Positions 62,068-64,000 of a stretch of DNA of 64,000 nucleotides are shown piece by piece. The notes below the pieces were generated by a model. The model made no database searches. It had not been told where the DNA came from and saw only the letters and a list, made by a program, of their open reading frames with translations. The translations under genes were made by a program, and so were the position numbers. How positions within the stretch are numbered: position 1 is the first letter of the stretch; every line of letters starts with the position of its first letter. Source of the DNA: an uncultured Aquimarina sp. (GTDB lineage: Bacteria; Bacteroidota; Bacteroidia; Flavobacteriales; Flavobacteriaceae); the NCBI RefSeq assembly GCF_947496855.1, contig NZ_CANMED010000001.1, positions 62,001 through 126,000 on the forward strand, in the 5' to 3' direction.

Positions 62068-62538
62068 TTGCTTTATATAACATTACCACTAATTATAACG
62101 AAGATTCTTACTATAATAATATTTATCTTAATCACTATTCCTGCCTATACACAATATTCTTTTGAGAAATATCCCGTTCCAACATATAAAGAGTATAAGA
62201 ATTGGAAACTTTATGACTAGACAGAAACAAAGCATACAGTCCACTACACTTTAACAATTGAACAATTTTTCAACGATGAAGATTCATTAACTATTCAATT
62301 GTCATCATTTACAGCTAATGTAGATAGTGCTTCTGTGATTCGGATTTTTAGAAATGAAACCCAAATTCAAAAAATGACTGAACAAATGTTTTTCTCGACC
62401 TTGAATATTGGTCAGCAACCAACGCGTATTGCCGATATTAACGGTGACGGGCTGCAAGATTTGAAAATTATTATCCCATATATGGGAAATGGAATAGCTG
62501 CTATGAGAAAAAAAATAAAGCAAAATATTTATATTTGA
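62068..62538 (+). pseudogene. Exported protein gene interrupted by one amber codon
   Basis: A continuous frame from TTG 62068 to 62538 apart from a single TAG at 62218-62220. The N-terminus is a signal peptide (ITKILTIIIFILITIPAYTQ), and the stop falls after KEYKNWKLYD. The second half includes RIADINGDGLQDLKIIIPY, resembling the calcium-binding DxNxDGxxD repeat of FG-GAP/VCBS-type proteins. It may also be slightly truncated at its 3' end. Either a young pseudogene or, less likely, a sequencing error. Confidence 0.7.
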
Positions 62539-62626
62539 CTAAGTACTAAACTGAAACGTATAAATTATTAATGCCCTACGTTTCTTATAAAACACGTTAT
62601 ATATCATTAACGAAAAACAGTTTTGA

Positions 62627-63670
62627 ATGATAAAGTTGATAAGGAATTTTTTTTCGAAAATCTTCAAATTTCTTGGAATTATAATAACCTTAATTATTTT
62701 AGCAGGCTTATTTTTCCGCGCATTCGGTCCAGATTCTCATAAACCTATGGGAAAGCTTGTTAATATTGATGGAATTGATTTACATATCCATTCGACTGGA
62801 AAAAAAAATGACAAACCTACTGTTATTGTTGAAGGTGGTGCTAGTTCATCGACTGAATATTTTCATTGGTTAAGCGAAGGTCTGAAAGACAGTTTACGTG
62901 TTGTTAGGTATGATCGTGCAGGAAACGGATATAGTGAGCTAAGTGATTCAATACGTAACGCTGAAACAATAGCTAAAGAATTACATCAATTACTTTATAA
63001 ATCAGGTGAGTCTCCACCTTATATATTAGTTGGCCATTCAATTGGAGGCCCATATATTCGAGTTTTCGCACAATTGTATCCGGATGAGGTGGAAGCTTTG
63101 GTTTTTATTGATTCCACACATCCTGAACAAGTCGAAAGATTGAACGCTGCGTCAAAATCTTCTTTTAGATTTAAAACTACACTTTTTTTGCTTGGCACTA
63201 GCGCACTTTTTGCAGATCTAGGTGTTTTAGGGCTTTTTGAAAGTTTCACAGACCCTTTATTGGCAGGAGAAGGACTGCCAAATGAAATTAATGAGAGGAC
63301 AAAAGATTTTCTGTTGAATGGAAAACGAACGAGAGCATATAAAAACGAGATTGAAAGCTATCATGCAGTATTAAAAAGAGCAAGTGACGCAAATGAATTC
63401 AATGCATTACCTATACGAGTATTTACCGCAATTGAAATTAATAAAGAAGCGTATAAAGAAAATGGTATTGATCCAGATTTATTTTTAAATAGAGCAATAT
63501 CATCACAGAAAGAATTCACTAAGCTTTCGTCTAATGGGAAGCAATTTTTGATCGATGGAAATCATCAAACTATTTTTACAAAAAAAAAGAATGCGGATAT
63601 TATTAATGATGAAATAATTAAGTTATTGGAGAAATCACAAAGTGATAATAAAAATAACGACATACAATAG
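62627..63670 (+). CDS. Alpha/beta-hydrolase
   Basis: A 347-residue alpha/beta-fold hydrolase with an N-terminal membrane anchor (about 10-31), a cap region, and the nucleophile Ser in GHSIGGP (near 135). The oxyanion-hole region is VIVEGGASSS (about 67-76), a conserved YDRAGNGYSE follows (near 94), and the C-terminal His lies in LIDGNHQTIF (about 315). The substrate is unknown; it is most like esterases or proline-iminopeptidase-type enzymes. Single gene on the + strand. Confidence 0.88.
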   Translation: MIKLIRNFFSKIFKFLGIIITLIILAGLFFRAFGPDSHKPMGKLVNIDGIDLHIHSTGKKNDKPTVIVEGGASSSTEYFHWLSEGLKDSLRVVRYDRAGNGYSELSDSIRNAETIAKELHQLLYKSGESPPYILVGHSIGGPYIRVFAQLYPDEVEALVFIDSTHPEQVERLNAASKSSFRFKTTLFLLGTSALFADLGVLGLFESFTDPLLAGEGLPNEINERTKDFLLNGKRTRAYKNEIESYHAVLKRASDANEFNALPIRVFTAIEINKEAYKENGIDPDLFLNRAISSQKEFTKLSSNGKQFLIDGNHQTIFTKKKNADIINDEIIKLLEKSQSDNKNNDIQ

Positions 63671-63861
63671 GTTTATAACTAATATCTGTGGTCACTGTGT
63701 ACTTAGAAAATCAACTATTATTTCTTTCTGGTTTAAGAGAGTTTGTAAACTTTGGGTAAACTAACGCAACTAACCATAAAAGAAATGCGTTAGATGTAAA
63801 ATTGAGTCTTTTAGGTAAAGATATGACAGAATTAATCTTCATATTTTTTTAGTCAAATAAA
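63671..63861. other. Intergenic stretch with one palindrome
   Basis: No gene is seen. CTAACGCA (63761-63768) and TGCGTTAG (63785-63792) form a perfect 8 bp inverted repeat with a 16-base loop, ending in GTTAGAT. It could terminate either convergent gene or be another folded repeat of the region. Confidence 0.4.
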
Positions 63862-64000
63862 TTATACCTCTAAAATAATACTCGTTTTAGAAGCACCGTA
63901 CTTTGCAATTTTTTCAAGAAAGGAAATAAGATGCTTATTGTTTCTAAAATAGCCTAAAACGCATAAGCAATCATCACCAGTAACTCTATCACAACTTTGT
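63862..64000 (-). CDS. Lrp/AsnC-family regulator, C-terminal part (cut by window edge)
   Basis: The 3' end of a minus-strand gene with its stop codon at 63862-63864. The 45 visible residues (SCDRVTGDDCLCVLGYFRNN, then KHLISFLEKIAKYGASKTSI) match the C-terminal ligand-binding (RAM) domain of Lrp/AsnC regulators, including the conserved RVTG-D-(D/E)-C and the final G-x-x-x-T-SI-(I/V)-L. The DNA-binding part lies beyond the right edge. It converges with the hydrolase gene. Confidence 0.8.
   Translation of the reverse strand, partial: QSCDRVTGDDCLCVLGYFRNNKHLISFLEKIAKYGASKTSIILEV

Noticed and set aside
63761..63792. Integron attC site at the 3' end of the alpha/beta-hydrolase gene
   Set aside because: GTTAGAT matches an attC core, but the palindrome is only about 32 bp, shorter than known attC sites, and the inverse core does not fit; kept only as a palindrome.
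1..64000. CRISPR array
   Set aside because: No set of regularly spaced direct repeats of 25-40 bp and no cas genes were seen; the only tandem repeat is the (AAC)9 tract.
1..64000. tRNA, rRNA or tmRNA genes
   Set aside because: No T-loop-like GTTCGAnTC pattern with matching acceptor stem and no conserved rRNA segments were recognised by eye; smpB has no visible tmRNA beside it.

Overview
The window is AT-rich chromosomal DNA from a marine-type member of the Flavobacteriaceae (Bacteroidota); an Aquimarina-like genus is my guess, not a demonstrated assignment. The evidence is: promoters of the TAnnTTTG (-7) type, several TTG starts, lipoproteins with a Cys right after the signal peptide, two secreted enzymes with C-terminal type IX secretion (T9SS) sorting domains, the bamD-omega-coaBC-DUF4835-recN gene order, a bacillithiol-type YtxJ protein and an RprX/RprY-like two-component pair. 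No rRNA, tRNA or CRISPR array was seen.

Layout. 1-2.9 kb: four tandem YhhN-like (TMEM86/lysoplasmalogenase family) membrane proteins, the first cut by the window edge. 3.0-16.4 kb (+): housekeeping genes: DUF6913, dapA, a Kir-type K+ channel, bamD, an omega-like RNA polymerase subunit, coaBC, DUF4835, recN, fabI, a glycosyltransferase, a YbbR/CdaR-like protein, coaE and a histidine kinase/response regulator pair. 16.5-26.5 kb (-): a collinear block of miaA, a voltage-gated-type K+ channel with a zinc ribbon, a DUF3857 protein, a DnaQ/GIY-YIG nuclease, yggS, DUF1015, an M23 peptidase, a 3-hydroxybutyryl-CoA dehydrogenase and a Gfo/Idh oxidoreductase. 26.6-46.2 kb: mixed strands with pcm, smpB, a phosphatase/phytase-like pair, a T9SS GH5 glycosidase, a TetR-thioesterase module, a T9SS endonuclease I, clpB, ytxJ, a globin module with its Crp/Fnr regulator, fahA and glyA. 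46.7-51.8 kb: a large sortilin-type beta-propeller protein and a secreted serine hydrolase.

52-64 kb is an accessory, partly decaying region. It holds an IS1182-like transposase relic with an internal deletion, a Crp/Fnr fragment, an AraC-regulated cassette (cytochrome c-like, DUF1772, DUF5367, NmrA-like), a broken serine hydrolase, an 858-residue protein fusing cyclic-nucleotide-binding, acyltransferase and SGNH-hydrolase domains, a VOC protein flanked by long imperfect palindromes, a secreted-protein gene broken by one amber codon, an alpha/beta hydrolase, and the 3' end of an Lrp/AsnC gene at the right edge.

Regulatory logic readable from the DNA: (i) two near-identical TATACC-N4-GGTATA operators tie the TetR protein to itself and to the adjacent thioesterase; (ii) a TTATGA-N6-TCATAA palindrome about 43 bp upstream of a predicted start site fits Crp/Fnr class II activation of the membrane protein-globin operon; (iii) two TGTCAAAA direct repeats exactly 21 bp apart lie between the AraC gene and its downstream cassette. 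The least explained items are the triple-domain acyltransferase fusion, the AraC-linked redox cassette, the tandem YhhN family with eroding catalytic motifs, and the palindromes around the VOC gene. All family assignments come from reading the translated sequence; no database search was run.
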